DNA of 64,000 bases, from assembly GCF_000192435.1 (NCBI RefSeq), contig NZ_AEUD01000012.1, positions 1 through 64,000 of the forward strand, in the 5' to 3' direction. Each line of letters opens with the position of its first letter. Position 1 is the stretch's first letter. Source of the DNA: Gordonia neofelifaecis NRRL B-59395. Its GTDB lineage: Bacteria; Actinomycetota; Actinomycetes; Mycobacteriales; Mycobacteriaceae. The position numbers and the translations under genes were made by a program. The notes below the pieces were generated by a model. The model saw only the letters and a program-made list of their open reading frames with translations, was not told the DNA's origin and made no database searches. This document shows, one piece after another, positions 54,430-63,349 of the stretch.

Positions 54430-55107
54430 GTGACGAACACCAACCTGACCCGCGCCGCGGTCGCCGCGATGGTCGACCACACGCTGCTCAAGCCCGAGGC
54501 GACCCGTGCAGACGCGGAAGCGACTGTCGCCGAAGGGCTCCGGCTCGGCGCCTACTCGATCTGTCTGTCCCCGTCGATGCTGCCGATCGACACCGGGGCG
54601 GCGAAGACGTGCGTGGTCGCCGGCTTCCCGTCCGGCAAGCACCATTCACTGGTGAAGGCGGCCGAGGCTCGTCTGGCGGTCGACACCGGCGCCGACGAGG
54701 TCGACATGGTGATCGACGTCGGTGCGGCCGTCGACGGACGCTACGACGAGGTATTCGCCGACGTGCTGACGGTGCGGGAGGCCGTCGGACGGGACGTCGT
54801 TCTGAAGGTCATCGTGGAATCCGCGGTCCTGCTCGACGCGGCCGGCGAGGACTGTCTCACGCAGGTGTGCCGGCGCGCGGCCGAGGCCGGCGCCGACTTC
54901 GTCAAGACGTCGACCGGCTTCCACCCCGCGGGCGGTGCGAGCGTCCGCGCGATCGAGGTGATGCGCGCGGCGGTCGGCCCGAACGTCCGCATCAAGGCGA
55001 GCGGGGGCATCCGGACCGCCGAGTTCGCCGCCGAACTCATCGCCGCCGGAGCCGATCGGCTCGGGTTGTCGGGCACCCGGACGGTGCTCGCCGGCTTCCC
55101 GGAGTAG
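54430..55107 (+). CDS. deoC: Deoxyribose-phosphate aldolase
   Basis: A 225-aa class I aldolase interconverting 2-deoxyribose-5-phosphate with acetaldehyde and glyceraldehyde-3-phosphate. [15 protein letters not shown], the [34 protein letters not shown] core, Lys in [12 protein letters not shown] and the Schiff-base Lys in [14 protein letters not shown] are all present. GTG 54430 is the only start near the conserved N-terminus; the long upstream in-frame extension lies inside purU. It corresponds in context to Rv0478 of M. tuberculosis, as I recall. Confidence 0.96.
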   Translation: MTNTNLTRAAVAAMVDHTLLKPEATRADAEATVAEGLRLGAYSICLSPSMLPIDTGAAKTCVVAGFPSGKHHSLVKAAEARLAVDTGADEVDMVIDVGAAVDGRYDEVFADVLTVREAVGRDVVLKVIVESAVLLDAAGEDCLTQVCRRAAEAGADFVKTSTGFHPAGGASVRAIEVMRAAVGPNVRIKASGGIRTAEFAAELIAAGADRLGLSGTRTVLAGFPE

Positions 55108-55153
55108 CGCGCCGGGGCTACCCGACCGGCCTGGGGAAGGCTGCGGCCCTGGG

Positions 55154-56332
55154 CTAGACCGAGCAGCCGCTCGACGACGAGGTCGACGAGGTGTTCGTCG
55201 ACTCCGCCGCCGACTTCAGGTTCACGTCCTGGCCGGAGAAGGCGAAGTCGATCCCGGTCTGACCGACGTCGAGCTTGGTGACCTTGATCTGCTTGAACAG
55301 CGGGCCGAACATGGCGTTGGTGACCTGGTCGACGATCGGCTGAGCGAAGTCCTTGGGCAGGCCGAAGACCAGCGCGGTGGCGTCCTCGACCTCGAACGAG
55401 ACGGCGCCGTCCTTCAGTACCGGCTTGAGGGTGACAGTTGCGGGCACCGGAAGGATCGCGACGGTCACCGTGGTCTCGATCTTCAGCGTGCCCGCCTTGG
55501 GATCGGCGGGGATCGACTCGATCGCCGGGCTGCCGTTCTCGCCGCTGCTCATCGTCTTGATGCGCTCGTACGGCAGGAAACCGTTGCCGTCGAGCGACTT
55601 CACGGTGCCGCCGTCGGTGCTGATGCCCTCCGCGCGAGCGTGGAGCTGCATGGTGTCGTTGCCACCGCCGGTGGTATCGACCTGCACCCATGGCACGTCG
55701 CCGTCCATCATCGTCAGCAGCATCGGCTTCCGGGACACCGAGACGTCGGTGCCGGTACCGGTGAGGTTCTCGAACGATGTCTGCAGACAGTTGGTGACCT
55801 TGTGGCGGATGTACAGTTCCGAGCCCACACCCGCGATGACGATCAACAGCACGACCGCCGCGGCGATCAGACCGATCGTCCGCCCACGACCGCGCTTGCG
55901 GGCCGGCGACGACTTGATCGGCGCATCGGGCGAGGTGGGCGGCGGCATCGGGGGTCCCGACGGAATCGGCGCGAACGCTTCCGAGTCGAGCGCGTCCATC
56001 TGCCTGGTCGGCGGCTTTCCCGACTGCGAGTAGGCCTGCGTCTGCGGATCCGGCTGGTAGCGGATCGGTCCGGTCACGACCTCGCCGGTCGGGGTGTCGT
56101 CGGGGGCGCTGTGCCGCCCGGCCGAGAGTTCCTCGGTGGCCGACGTGTCCTCCGGGGCGGGCGACTCGGTCGCCTGTTCCGCAGGCCCGGGTTCGGAGGG
56201 GGTGACGGCCGCGGTGTCGGCGTCCGACGGAGCAGGGGCCGCCGCGTCGGGCGCGGCGTGATCCGGGACCTGCCGAGCGGCGTCGTCGGCGGAGCCGTCG
56301 GAGGGCTGCGACGGGCGCTGGGAGTCAGTCAT
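55154..56332 (-). CDS. DUF2993 family membrane-anchored protein (LmeA-like)
   Basis: A 392-aa protein with a long, acidic, Pro/Ala/Ser-rich cytoplasmic N-terminus (about 1-145), a basic stop (RKRGRGR), one membrane helix (IGLIAAAVVLLIVIAGVGSELYI), and an extracytoplasmic DUF2993 domain (about 175-365). The domain, with LQTSFENLTGTGTDVSVSRKPMLLTMMDGDVPWV, belongs to the LmeA group implicated in mycobacterial envelope mannan synthesis. A Ser/Thr-rich tail ends in Cys. The start overlaps the nitrilase stop by eight bases. Fits Rv0479c in recalled synteny. Confidence 0.88.
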   Translation of the reverse strand: MTDSQRPSQPSDGSADDAARQVPDHAAPDAAAPAPSDADTAAVTPSEPGPAEQATESPAPEDTSATEELSAGRHSAPDDTPTGEVVTGPIRYQPDPQTQAYSQSGKPPTRQMDALDSEAFAPIPSGPPMPPPTSPDAPIKSSPARKRGRGRTIGLIAAAVVLLIVIAGVGSELYIRHKVTNCLQTSFENLTGTGTDVSVSRKPMLLTMMDGDVPWVQVDTTGGGNDTMQLHARAEGISTDGGTVKSLDGNGFLPYERIKTMSSGENGSPAIESIPADPKAGTLKIETTVTVAILPVPATVTLKPVLKDGAVSFEVEDATALVFGLPKDFAQPIVDQVTNAMFGPLFKQIKVTKLDVGQTGIDFAFSGQDVNLKSAAESTNTSSTSSSSGCSV

Positions 56333-57149
56333 GCGGGTTCGTCCGATCCAGGCGGGGAATCTCGCGAGCGTTGGCCAGCACGGCCAGCGCATTGCGCGCC
56401 TTGTCTGTCAGGGCGAGATCGATGTCGTGGACAGCCATCTGCACCGCGGAGTCATAGTCGACCATGACGCTACCGAATGGATCTGAGAGTCGGCTATGAC
56501 CTATCCCGGTGGGAGCCAAGGATTCTCTGGCAGCGGGATCGGTGGGCAGGGCCTGCCCGACGGCTGCGACGTAGGCGGTGGAGTCGAGAGCGCGTGCCCT
56601 GGTCAGCACCTCCCACTGTTCCAGCTTGCCCGGCCCGTCGCCCCAAGACGTCGGCACCACGATCACCTGGGCGCCGCGCCGGGCCAGTTCGGTGAACAGT
56701 GCGGGGAACCGGATGTCGTAGCAGGTGGCGACGCCGACGGTGCAGTCTCCGACATCGAACGTGAGTGGCTCCGTACCCGGAGCGATGGTCTTCGACTCCG
56801 TGAAACCGAACGCGTCGTACAGGTGGATCTTGTCGTAGCCGATCGGCGCAGTTCCCGGGCGTGCCACCAGGATCGTGTTGTGGATCCGGCCATCGGCCGC
56901 GGGCGTGAACATCCCCGCGACGACGGTGATCGACTCGCGATCAGCCGCGGCGGCCACCGCGGCGGCCCAGGGGCCGTCCAGCCGCTCGGCGACTTCGCCG
57001 AGCGGAACCCCGAACCGGCACATCGCGGCCTCCGGAAAGACGACGAGGTCCGCGCCGTCTGCGGCGGCGGCACGCGTCGTGTCGAGCACCGTCTGCAGGT
57101 TGGCAGCGGGATCGTCGCTCGAACTGATCTGGGCCATCGCCAGTCTCAT
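56325..57149 (-). CDS. Carbon-nitrogen hydrolase (nitrilase/omega-amidase family)
   Basis: A 274-aa nitrilase-superfamily amidase. The Glu-Lys-Cys catalytic triad is complete: LVVFPEAAMCRFG (Glu about 40), YDKIHLYDAFGFTES (Lys about 107) and VGVATCYDIRFP (Cys about 141). The KIHLYD/FxES region resembles Nit1/Nit2 and deaminated-glutathione amidase, so metabolite repair is a reasonable role. ATG 57149 follows GGGGAGG. It overlaps the DUF2993 gene by eight bases. Matches Rv0480c in recalled order. Confidence 0.93.
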   Translation of the reverse strand: MRLAMAQISSSDDPAANLQTVLDTTRAAAADGADLVVFPEAAMCRFGVPLGEVAERLDGPWAAAVAAAADRESITVVAGMFTPAADGRIHNTILVARPGTAPIGYDKIHLYDAFGFTESKTIAPGTEPLTFDVGDCTVGVATCYDIRFPALFTELARRGAQVIVVPTSWGDGPGKLEQWEVLTRARALDSTAYVAAVGQALPTDPAARESLAPTGIGHSRLSDPFGSVMVDYDSAVQMAVHDIDLALTDKARNALAVLANAREIPRLDRTNPHD

Positions 57150-57192
57150 GCGGTCCTCCCCTGGTCTCGGAAGTGGCCGGCCGGCGCGCCGG

Positions 57193-58179
57193 TCACTTCT
57201 GATAGAGGGTAGATCCCTCCGGCCCCTGGCTGCTGCTGATGAGTTTGGCGAAGCAGTGATCGCGGTCCAGACCGTTGCTGCTGCACCAGGCCAGCGCCGC
57301 TGCGGGGTCGGCGAAGTTCTGGGCCGACACCGTCACCCACCAGCCGCTCTCGGAGAAGACCGGCCACTGCCCCGAATCGATCAGGCGAACCTGCGGGTAG
57401 CGGGATCGGGACGATTGGAACTCAGCCAGGATCGCCTGGTTGTCCCAGGTGCGGCCCTCGGCGTACAGACCCGGTCGCTTCGCACTGATCTGCGCCGCCC
57501 AGCGACCGTCGAGCCCGGCGCGAAGGAAGGCCGCATCGGCGATCGACTGGTCGCGCAGCCTGCCCGCCGCATCGGACTCGGGATCGGTCACCACGGAGGT
57601 CACGGTGTGCGTCGGCGGCTCCTGCGCGACGGTCTGCGGCGCCGGTGCGGCGGTGTCGCCTCCGGAGTCGATGACCTTCATCCACACGACCACCGCGGCG
57701 ACCGCGAGTCCGATCACCAGGGCGATCGCGACACCGAGCAGCACAGCGCGGCCGGCGCCTCCGCTCGACGGCTGCTGCTGATACCCGTACGCGGGATACC
57801 CGGTGGGCGGCGGCCCCGACGGATATCCGGTCGGGACCGACGACGGCCCGCTCGGATACTGATTCGCCGAGTACTGGCCTGCCTCGTACGGGCTGGTCGG
57901 ATACGGTGCAGACGGGTCGGAGCCCGCCGGATAGGACCGTGTCCCGGAACCGATCACGGGCGGCGTCTGCGCCGGAATCGGGCGCGACATCGTCTCGGCG
58001 TAATGGTCGACACCGGACGACATCGTGCCGGTCTGAACCGCATCCTCCGCGCCGCCGATCGGTTCGCTACCGACCGACTCGGCAGACTCGACCTGATCCG
58101 ATTCTGCGTGGTCAGACTCGTCGTGACCCGGCTCGGCGGGATCGGGACCGGCCTCACCCGGCTGACCTGGACTGGACAT
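57193..58179 (-). CDS. Single-pass membrane protein with disordered Pro/Tyr-rich N-terminus
   Basis: A 328-aa protein of unknown function. Residues 1-140 are disordered: acidic at first (DESDHAESDQVESAESVGSE), then Pro/Gly/Tyr/Gln-rich repeats (PTGYPSGPPPTGYPAYGY). A membrane helix follows (about 148-170, AVLLGVAIALVIGLAVAAVVVW). The outer domain (about 205-328) is compact, with SRYPQVRLIDSGQWPVFSESGWWVTVSAQNF and two cysteines likely to pair (AWCSSN, DHCFAK). ATG 58179 has TACGAT six bases upstream, so it is probably leaderless. It resembles mycobacterial envelope-linked sensors without a known enzyme domain. Confidence 0.75.
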   Translation of the reverse strand: MSSPGQPGEAGPDPAEPGHDESDHAESDQVESAESVGSEPIGGAEDAVQTGTMSSGVDHYAETMSRPIPAQTPPVIGSGTRSYPAGSDPSAPYPTSPYEAGQYSANQYPSGPSSVPTGYPSGPPPTGYPAYGYQQQPSSGGAGRAVLLGVAIALVIGLAVAAVVVWMKVIDSGGDTAAPAPQTVAQEPPTHTVTSVVTDPESDAAGRLRDQSIADAAFLRAGLDGRWAAQISAKRPGLYAEGRTWDNQAILAEFQSSRSRYPQVRLIDSGQWPVFSESGWWVTVSAQNFADPAAALAWCSSNGLDRDHCFAKLISSSQGPEGSTLYQK

Positions 58180-58248
58180 GCGCTCATCGTAAACCGGCCC
58201 TGCGACATCTTCGCGAGTCCGACCGAACGGACGACACGGCGGCCGGGC

Positions 58249-59037
58249 TCAGTCGGGCGCGACCGCCGACCAGGGCACGGTCAGCAGGTTGTCGACTCGT
58301 CTGCCGCGGGGCACGACGACCTCGACGCCGGAGTCGCGCAGCATCTCACGCGCATACCGCCACCGGTCCCGGGGCCCGAAGACCTCGCGACCCGCCGCGC
58401 GGTCCCAGCACCGGTCGGCCGTCTCGAGAAGCCGATGCACGGCGTCACCGTCGACGTTGTGATGGATGAGCGCCTTCGGCAGGCGCTCGGCGAGCTCCGA
58501 CGGATGCCGGGTGTAGGCGGGCGCCCACGACAGCGTCAATTCGATCGGACCGTCGCCGTCGAGCAGAATCCAGCAGCAGCGGCGCCCGATCTCGTCGCAG
58601 GTCCCCTCGACGATCAGCCCGCCGGGCGCCAGCGAGGCCTGCATCTGCGCCCACGCGGTCGGCACCTCCGCCTCGTCGTACTGCCGGAGGACGTTGAACG
58701 CGCGCACCAGATTGGGTCGTAGACCGGCGAGCTCGAAACCGCCGAGCGCGAACCGCACACCGTCCCGCGGTTCGACGATCCGCTCGGGATCTATCTCCAG
58801 CCCCACCAGTCGCAGGCGAGGGATCGCCCGGCGCAGCCGCACCGCCATCTCGACGGCGGTGTCCGGACGACCGCCGTATCCGAGGTCGACGGCGAGGGGC
58901 TCCGGAACGTCGCACGCCGCCCGGATCCGGGGATCGGCGGCCATCGCGCGATCGACACGACGCAGCCGATTGATGTTCGTGGTTCCGCGGGTGATACGTC
59001 CCTGCGGTCGTCCGGCCGGGAGGCCGGATCGGCTCAC
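58249..59037 (-). CDS. Class I SAM-dependent methyltransferase-like protein
   Basis: A 262-aa protein with a Rossmann-like region: AVDLGYGGRPDTAVEMA resembles SAM motif I, RLVGLEIDPERI holds the acidic residue after strand 2, and LAPGGLIVEGTCDEIGRRCC is the later strand. Motif I is unusual (DLGYGGRP rather than DxGxGxG), so binding is likely but not certain. GTG 59037 overlaps the upstream DUF2505 stop by GTGA. The substrate is unknown. Confidence 0.75.
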   Translation of the reverse strand: MSRSGLPAGRPQGRITRGTTNINRLRRVDRAMAADPRIRAACDVPEPLAVDLGYGGRPDTAVEMAVRLRRAIPRLRLVGLEIDPERIVEPRDGVRFALGGFELAGLRPNLVRAFNVLRQYDEAEVPTAWAQMQASLAPGGLIVEGTCDEIGRRCCWILLDGDGPIELTLSWAPAYTRHPSELAERLPKALIHHNVDGDAVHRLLETADRCWDRAAGREVFGPRDRWRYAREMLRDSGVEVVVPRGRRVDNLLTVPWSAVAPD

Positions 59038-59546
59038 GCGAGGTTGTCCTCGACCCAGGTCGAGGTGAACTCGGCCTCGCCGCGGAACAGGTCGACGAGG
59101 TTGACCAGCATCAGCTGCTCGAGCTTCGCGTTGACGAAGGGGATGTACACCTTGACCTCGGTGGTCTTGCGGATGGTGCATCCGGTCTCGGTCGGGAACA
59201 GCTCCTGCTCACCGGTGAGCGAGCCGGGACCGGCCGGAATCGACGCGGTGTAGCTGCCCGCGGTCTTCTCCGGATCGAACACGCCGTACGTCTCGGTACG
59301 GGTGATCATCATGTCCTTCATCATCACGGTCTGCGCGATCGGCGGCAGCATGTCCCGCGTGATGGTCTGGTGCAGGACCACGCGGATTCCGTCGTCGCCG
59401 GTCTCGAACTCCTCGACGTTCGAGATGGGCGTCAGCTCACGGAAGCCCTCCATGAGGTCTTCCCAGTACTTCTTCTGCGAGAGCGCCTGGTAGAGGGTCT
59501 CGGCCGAGTGCGTGTACCGGGCTGAATAGCTGAGCCGTCGTGCCAT
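59034..59546 (-). CDS. DUF2505 family protein (first of two)
   Basis: A 170-aa DUF2505 protein, related to START/SRPBCC lipid- or ligand-binding folds. ARYTHSAETLYQALSQKKYWEDLMEGF and VYIPFVNAKLEQLMLVNLVDLFRGEAEFTSTWVEDNL are the family ends. ATG 59546 is chosen because TACGCT is exactly seven bases upstream; the 21-codon upstream extension crosses that promoter. It is 22 bases after the second DUF2505 gene, which has its own start signal. Function unknown. Confidence 0.88.
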   Translation of the reverse strand: MARRLSYSARYTHSAETLYQALSQKKYWEDLMEGFRELTPISNVEEFETGDDGIRVVLHQTITRDMLPPIAQTVMMKDMMITRTETYGVFDPEKTAGSYTASIPAGPGSLTGEQELFPTETGCTIRKTTEVKVYIPFVNAKLEQLMLVNLVDLFRGEAEFTSTWVEDNLA

Positions 59547-59568
59547 GTGGGACAGCGTAACGTCAGAT

Positions 59569-60057
59569 TTAACCCTGCTGAAAATCGACGGTCGCGTCGC
59601 GTTCGGCATCGAGCAGGTGACCGACCTGTTCGATCACGGCCTTCTCGATCTTTCCGCCGACGAACGGGATCGAGACGTTCGCCTCGCCCGAGTAGCGCGC
59701 CACGGCCTGATCTCCGCTGATCACGATGGCTCCGGAGATCTTGGCGGGCGCCCCCGAGACGGACGCGTCCATCGACCCGGTGATCTGCTCGCCGTCGAGG
59801 CGGAACACGCTGGTGCGCGGGATCTCCAGGTCGCCCGGACGGACCGCGGTCACCACAGACGGAAGGTTCTCGGCGCCGACTCCCTGCTTCGACACGACCG
59901 TCACCTGATCGCCGTCGACCGCGAACGACTCGAGCGAGCCGTGCCCGGCGTTGGTCGCCTGCAGCAGGTCTCGCCAGTACTGCTCACTGCTGATCAGCGA
60001 CCACAGGGTGGAGACGGAGAAGGGGTAGCTGACCGAATGCTCGAAGGTGCTCGCCAT
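59569..60057 (-). CDS. DUF2505 family protein (second of two)
   Basis: A 162-aa DUF2505 paralogue of its neighbour. FEHSVSYPFSVSTLWSLISSEQYWRDLLQATN and VSIPFVGGKIEKAVIEQVGHLLDAERDATVDF align with the corresponding ends of the other copy but at low identity, so the duplication is old. TAACCT lies seven bases before ATG 60057, and its last bases are shared with the divergent murB -10. Confidence 0.88.
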   Translation of the reverse strand: MASTFEHSVSYPFSVSTLWSLISSEQYWRDLLQATNAGHGSLESFAVDGDQVTVVSKQGVGAENLPSVVTAVRPGDLEIPRTSVFRLDGEQITGSMDASVSGAPAKISGAIVISGDQAVARYSGEANVSIPFVGGKIEKAVIEQVGHLLDAERDATVDFQQG

Positions 60058-60064
60058 GGCAGCC

Positions 60065-60074
60065 AGGTTACCGT
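60065..60074. promoter_or_regulatory. Overlapping divergent leaderless -10 elements (DUF2505 / murB)
   Basis: TAACCT (minus strand, 60065-60070) and TACCGT (plus strand, 60069-60074) share two base pairs, and each ends seven bases before its start codon (ATG 60057, GTG 60082). The two start codons are only 24 bases apart. Confidence 0.7.
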
Positions 60075-60081
60075 TACTGAC

Positions 60082-61161
60082 GTGACGAATTCACAGCACA
60101 TCACCGGTCGACGTCTCGCCGAGCTCACCACCCTCCGTCTCGGCGGTCCGGCGCGTTCGGTCGTCCGCTGCGACGACACGGACTCGCTTGTGACGACCGT
60201 CGGCGAGCTCGACTCCGCGGGCGAACCGGTGCTGCTGATCGGCGGCGGATCGAATCTCGTGATCGGCGACGACGGTTTCGACGGCACCGCGGTCCTCATC
60301 GCCACCTCGGGCATCGAGTACGGCGACGAGGCGGGCCGGCCGTATGTGACCGCGGAGGCGGGCAACGACTGGGACGCGCTGGTGGCCGACACGGTGGCCG
60401 CCGGGTTCGGCGGCCTGGAGTGCCTGTCCGGCATCCCCGGGGCCGCGGGCACCACGCCGGTGCAGAATGTCGGCGCGTACGGCGTCGAGGTGGCCGACGT
60501 GCTGCGCAGCGTGCGACTGTTCGACCGCGCGACCGGCAGCGTCGAGTGGGTCTCGCCGGAGTCGCTGGGCATGGCGTACCGGACCAGCGTGCTGAAGGGC
60601 CGCGACGATCATGTGGTGCTGGCCGTGTCGTTCTGGCTCAACCCGGACGGCGTCTCCGCCCCGATCGCGTATCGGGAGCTGGCCCGGGTGCTCGGAGTCG
60701 ACGAGGGCGGCACCACCGAGGCCGCGCAGGTTCGCGCGCAGGTCCTGGCGCTGCGCGCGGGCAAGGGGATGGTGCTCGACGACGGCGACCATGACACGTG
60801 GAGCGCCGGCTCGTTCTTCACCAATCCGATCGTCGCCGAGGCCGAGGCCGACGCCGTCCTCGCGCGCATCGCCGACCGCTTGGGCGACGACGTCTCGATC
60901 CCCCGTTATCCGGCCGACGCGGGCGTGAAACTGTCGGCGGGCTGGCTGATCGAGCGGGCGGGCTTCACCAAGGGCTTCCCCGGTGACGACGCCCCGGTGC
61001 GGCTGTCGACCAAGCACACGCTCGCACTGACGAACCGCGGCTCGGCGACGACCGCCGATCTGCTCGCACTCGCCGCCCGGGTCCGGGACGGGGTGCGGGA
61101 CGCCTTCGGCGTCGACCTGCACCCCGAGCCGGTCTTCGTCAACTGCCGGTTGCCGCGCTGA
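60082..61161 (+). CDS. murB: UDP-N-acetylmuramate dehydrogenase (UDP-N-acetylenolpyruvoylglucosamine reductase)
   Basis: A 359-aa FAD enzyme of peptidoglycan precursor synthesis, reducing UDP-GlcNAc-enolpyruvate to UDP-MurNAc with NADPH. LTTLRLGGPARSVVRCDD, LLIGGGSNLVIGDDGFDGTAV, GLECLSGIPGAAGTTPVQNVGAYG and the catalytic AGSFFTNPIV (Ser) are present, with the C-terminal STKHTLALTNRG and DLHPEPVFV. It belongs to the type with a short middle domain. GTG 60082 is supported by TACCGT seven bases before. It overlaps the convergent hydrolase by 23 bases. Confidence 0.97.
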   Translation: MTNSQHITGRRLAELTTLRLGGPARSVVRCDDTDSLVTTVGELDSAGEPVLLIGGGSNLVIGDDGFDGTAVLIATSGIEYGDEAGRPYVTAEAGNDWDALVADTVAAGFGGLECLSGIPGAAGTTPVQNVGAYGVEVADVLRSVRLFDRATGSVEWVSPESLGMAYRTSVLKGRDDHVVLAVSFWLNPDGVSAPIAYRELARVLGVDEGGTTEAAQVRAQVLALRAGKGMVLDDGDHDTWSAGSFFTNPIVAEAEADAVLARIADRLGDDVSIPRYPADAGVKLSAGWLIERAGFTKGFPGDDAPVRLSTKHTLALTNRGSATTADLLALAARVRDGVRDAFGVDLHPEPVFVNCRLPR

Positions 61162-62218
61162 CGTCGGAGAGCAGGTCGTCGAGCAGCGCGTTCAGCGGGA
61201 CCGCCCGCTCGAACGGGACCATGTGCCCGGCCCCCTCGTAAACGGTGTACGAGTGCAGGAAGCCGCGGCTGCTGAGCGCCTTCGCCATCTCCTGGGCGTG
61301 CTCGACCGGGGTGAGCAGGTCGGCGTCGCCGACCACGACCGCCGTCGGCACGGTCACCTTGTCCAGACCGGCCAGCACGTCGAGCGTGTACATGGCCGAC
61401 CCCCAGGCACCGCGGGCCTTCGGCGAGCAGGCGGAGACCATCTCGTCCGTGAAGTCGACATGCGCCTGCCGGGCCACCGGCCCGACCGTGATGTAGTGCG
61501 AGAACTTGGCGGTCAGGGCATTGCTGGGCAGCGGGAGCCGCGACGAGGTGAACAGCCGTTCCAGCATCCGCTTGCCGGGGCGCGCGAGCGCAGGCACATC
61601 GTCCGGGATCAGGTGCTGACGCTGCACCACTCCGCGGGCTGCGGTCGAGCACAGCACGATGGCCGAGACCCGGTCCTCCATGCCCGCGCCGAACTGCTTG
61701 GCCCAGGACATGATCGTCATCCCGCCCATGCTGTGGCCCACGAGCACTGCGCGCTTGCCCTCGGGAATCATCGCCTCGAGGACGGCCTGCAGGTCCTGTC
61801 CCAGCATCTCGACGCTCGGCTTCGTCGAACCGAGCTCCGACAGTCCGTGGCCGCGCTGGTCGTAGGCCACCATCGGCCGGGTGCCGCCGAAGTGGTTGAA
61901 CTGCGGATTCCAGAATCCGGTGTTGCAGGTCCAGCCGTGGATCAGGACGAGGATCTCGTCGGAGTCGTCGACGTCACCGGAAGCCACCACGTGCAGGAGG
62001 GTGCCGTCCCGGGTCCCGACCACGGACGACCGCATCGGATGCGTCGGCGCCGCCACCAGGGGGTCGGGGCCGTCCTGGACCGGTTCCGGGTACTTGAAGA
62101 CCTCGCGGAGCATCGCTCCGGTGGGGATCGCGAGCTGGGCGGCGGTCGCGCCCGCGATGCCGGCCGCACCGATCAGCCCCCAGCGGCGGACCTTGGCCCA
62201 CTTGTTCCCAGTCGTCAT
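61139..62218 (-). CDS. Alpha/beta hydrolase
   Basis: A 359-aa serine hydrolase with a membrane-targeting hydrophobic N-terminus (WGLIGAAGIAGATAAQLAIP) that may anchor it. The nucleophile is Ser in AVLVGHSMGGMTIMSW (about 140), the acid is in VVVGDADLLTPVEHA, and the His in EGAGHMVPFE; the oxyanion region is LIHGWTCNTGFW. It is lipase/epoxide-hydrolase-like, with substrate unknown. ATG 62218 overlaps the MerR stop (ATGA), so the regulator and hydrolase are co-translated. It is convergent with murB. Confidence 0.92.
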   Translation of the reverse strand: MTTGNKWAKVRRWGLIGAAGIAGATAAQLAIPTGAMLREVFKYPEPVQDGPDPLVAAPTHPMRSSVVGTRDGTLLHVVASGDVDDSDEILVLIHGWTCNTGFWNPQFNHFGGTRPMVAYDQRGHGLSELGSTKPSVEMLGQDLQAVLEAMIPEGKRAVLVGHSMGGMTIMSWAKQFGAGMEDRVSAIVLCSTAARGVVQRQHLIPDDVPALARPGKRMLERLFTSSRLPLPSNALTAKFSHYITVGPVARQAHVDFTDEMVSACSPKARGAWGSAMYTLDVLAGLDKVTVPTAVVVGDADLLTPVEHAQEMAKALSSRGFLHSYTVYEGAGHMVPFERAVPLNALLDDLLSDVSAATGS

Positions 62219-62994
62219 TCGTCGCTCTCTTCCGTCGTGCCGGCCGAAGCGCGGCCGCTACCCGCGGCCTGCTGCTTCGTCGCATCGAAATAAGTGGTGG
62301 CCTCGCCGATGGCGCGCGAGATCTCGTTGTCGAGTGCTCGACTGAACGTCGACTCGACGATCTCGTGGGCCATCGGCCGAACGGTCTGGATCAGCTCGGC
62401 CATCCGGGCCAGTTCGGCCTCGCCGAGGTTCGGCAGATTCTCGTCGAAGTACTTGTCGGTGATGATGGATACGAAGCTGCGAGCGACATCGGTCAGATCC
62501 GACTCGACTCGCACCCATCGATCGAGCAGTGCGTCGATGTCGACGCCGCCCTTGACCAGCGCTTCGGCGCCTTCGAGCAACTCCGGGTTGCGGATTGCAT
62601 AATGAGCACCGTCTTTGGTGAGCAGCCCCAGCTTCTGGCTGAGGTTGATCGACCGTTCGTCGGCGCCCAGGGTCTTCTTCAATTCGGTGAAGGTGATCGT
62701 CGCCGCCCGCTTGATATTGCGGAACCGGCCGCCTTTCGGGGCCGCACGCAGGACGTGCTCCACCTTCATCCCGTAATGCGCGGCGTGCAGCAGTTCGCTG
62801 ATCGTCGCGAACGTGTAGCCGCGTTCCAGCATGCGCGAGATCAGATTCAGGCGCACCAGGTGCTCGTCGGAGTACCACCCGGTTCGGCCGCGGATGGTCG
62901 GCGGCGGCAGCAGCCCGCGGTCCTGGTAGACGCGGATGTTGCGGACGCTGACTCCGGACACCTTGGCGAGGTCGTTGATTCGGAATTCGCTCAC
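62215..62994 (-). CDS. MerR family transcriptional regulator
   Basis: A 259-aa regulator. MerR winged helix at about 1-70 (FRINDLAKVSGVSVRNIRVYQDRGLLPPPTIRGRTGWYSDEHLVRL), then a long alpha-helical effector region with ERSINLSQKLGLLTKDGAHYAIRNPELLEGAE. The C-terminus is Ala/Ser/Glu-rich and probably disordered. GTG 62994 follows GGGGA nine bases away. It probably controls its partner hydrolase and itself; the effector is unknown. Confidence 0.9.
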   Translation of the reverse strand: MSEFRINDLAKVSGVSVRNIRVYQDRGLLPPPTIRGRTGWYSDEHLVRLNLISRMLERGYTFATISELLHAAHYGMKVEHVLRAAPKGGRFRNIKRAATITFTELKKTLGADERSINLSQKLGLLTKDGAHYAIRNPELLEGAEALVKGGVDIDALLDRWVRVESDLTDVARSFVSIITDKYFDENLPNLGEAELARMAELIQTVRPMAHEIVESTFSRALDNEISRAIGEATTYFDATKQQAAGSGRASAGTTEESDE

Positions 62995-63013
62995 CGACGT
63001 GGTCCCCGCGCCC

Positions 63014-63340
63014 TCACGCGTTCTTCCGGAACCAGGTCCGGCCCAGAATCTCGTCGGTCCGCACCCTGACGTCGACGACGTAGACGAGGACGGCGGTGAT
63101 CGCCACCAGGAAGAACATCAGGCCGAAGCCGAGCGAGGCCTGGACCACCCAGATCAGCAGGGTCGACACGGCGAGGACGGCCACCCAGAACGTCTTCGTC
63201 TGGGCGTCGACGGCGGTGAACGCGTCGGGCCGGGTGACGGCTGCGTGCACCAGTGCGACCGCGGCGGTCACTCCGGCGACGACGGTGATCGCGAGCAGGA
63301 TGTACTGCTGCGCATAGATGACGAAGGTAGCGGCACTCAC
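63014..63340 (-). CDS. DUF2516 family membrane protein
   Basis: A 108-aa membrane protein with three helices (QQYILLAITVVAGVTAAVALVHAAV, WVAVLAVSTLLIWVVQASLGFGLMFFLVAITAVLVYVVDV) and a basic C-terminus. Function unknown; it corresponds to Rv0476 in recalled synteny. GTG 63340 has TAAGGT six bases upstream. It lies nine bases after the XRE gene with no other gene between. Confidence 0.88.
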   Translation of the reverse strand: MSAATFVIYAQQYILLAITVVAGVTAAVALVHAAVTRPDAFTAVDAQTKTFWVAVLAVSTLLIWVVQASLGFGLMFFLVAITAVLVYVVDVRVRTDEILGRTWFRKNA

Positions 63341-63349
63341 GACTCCACC

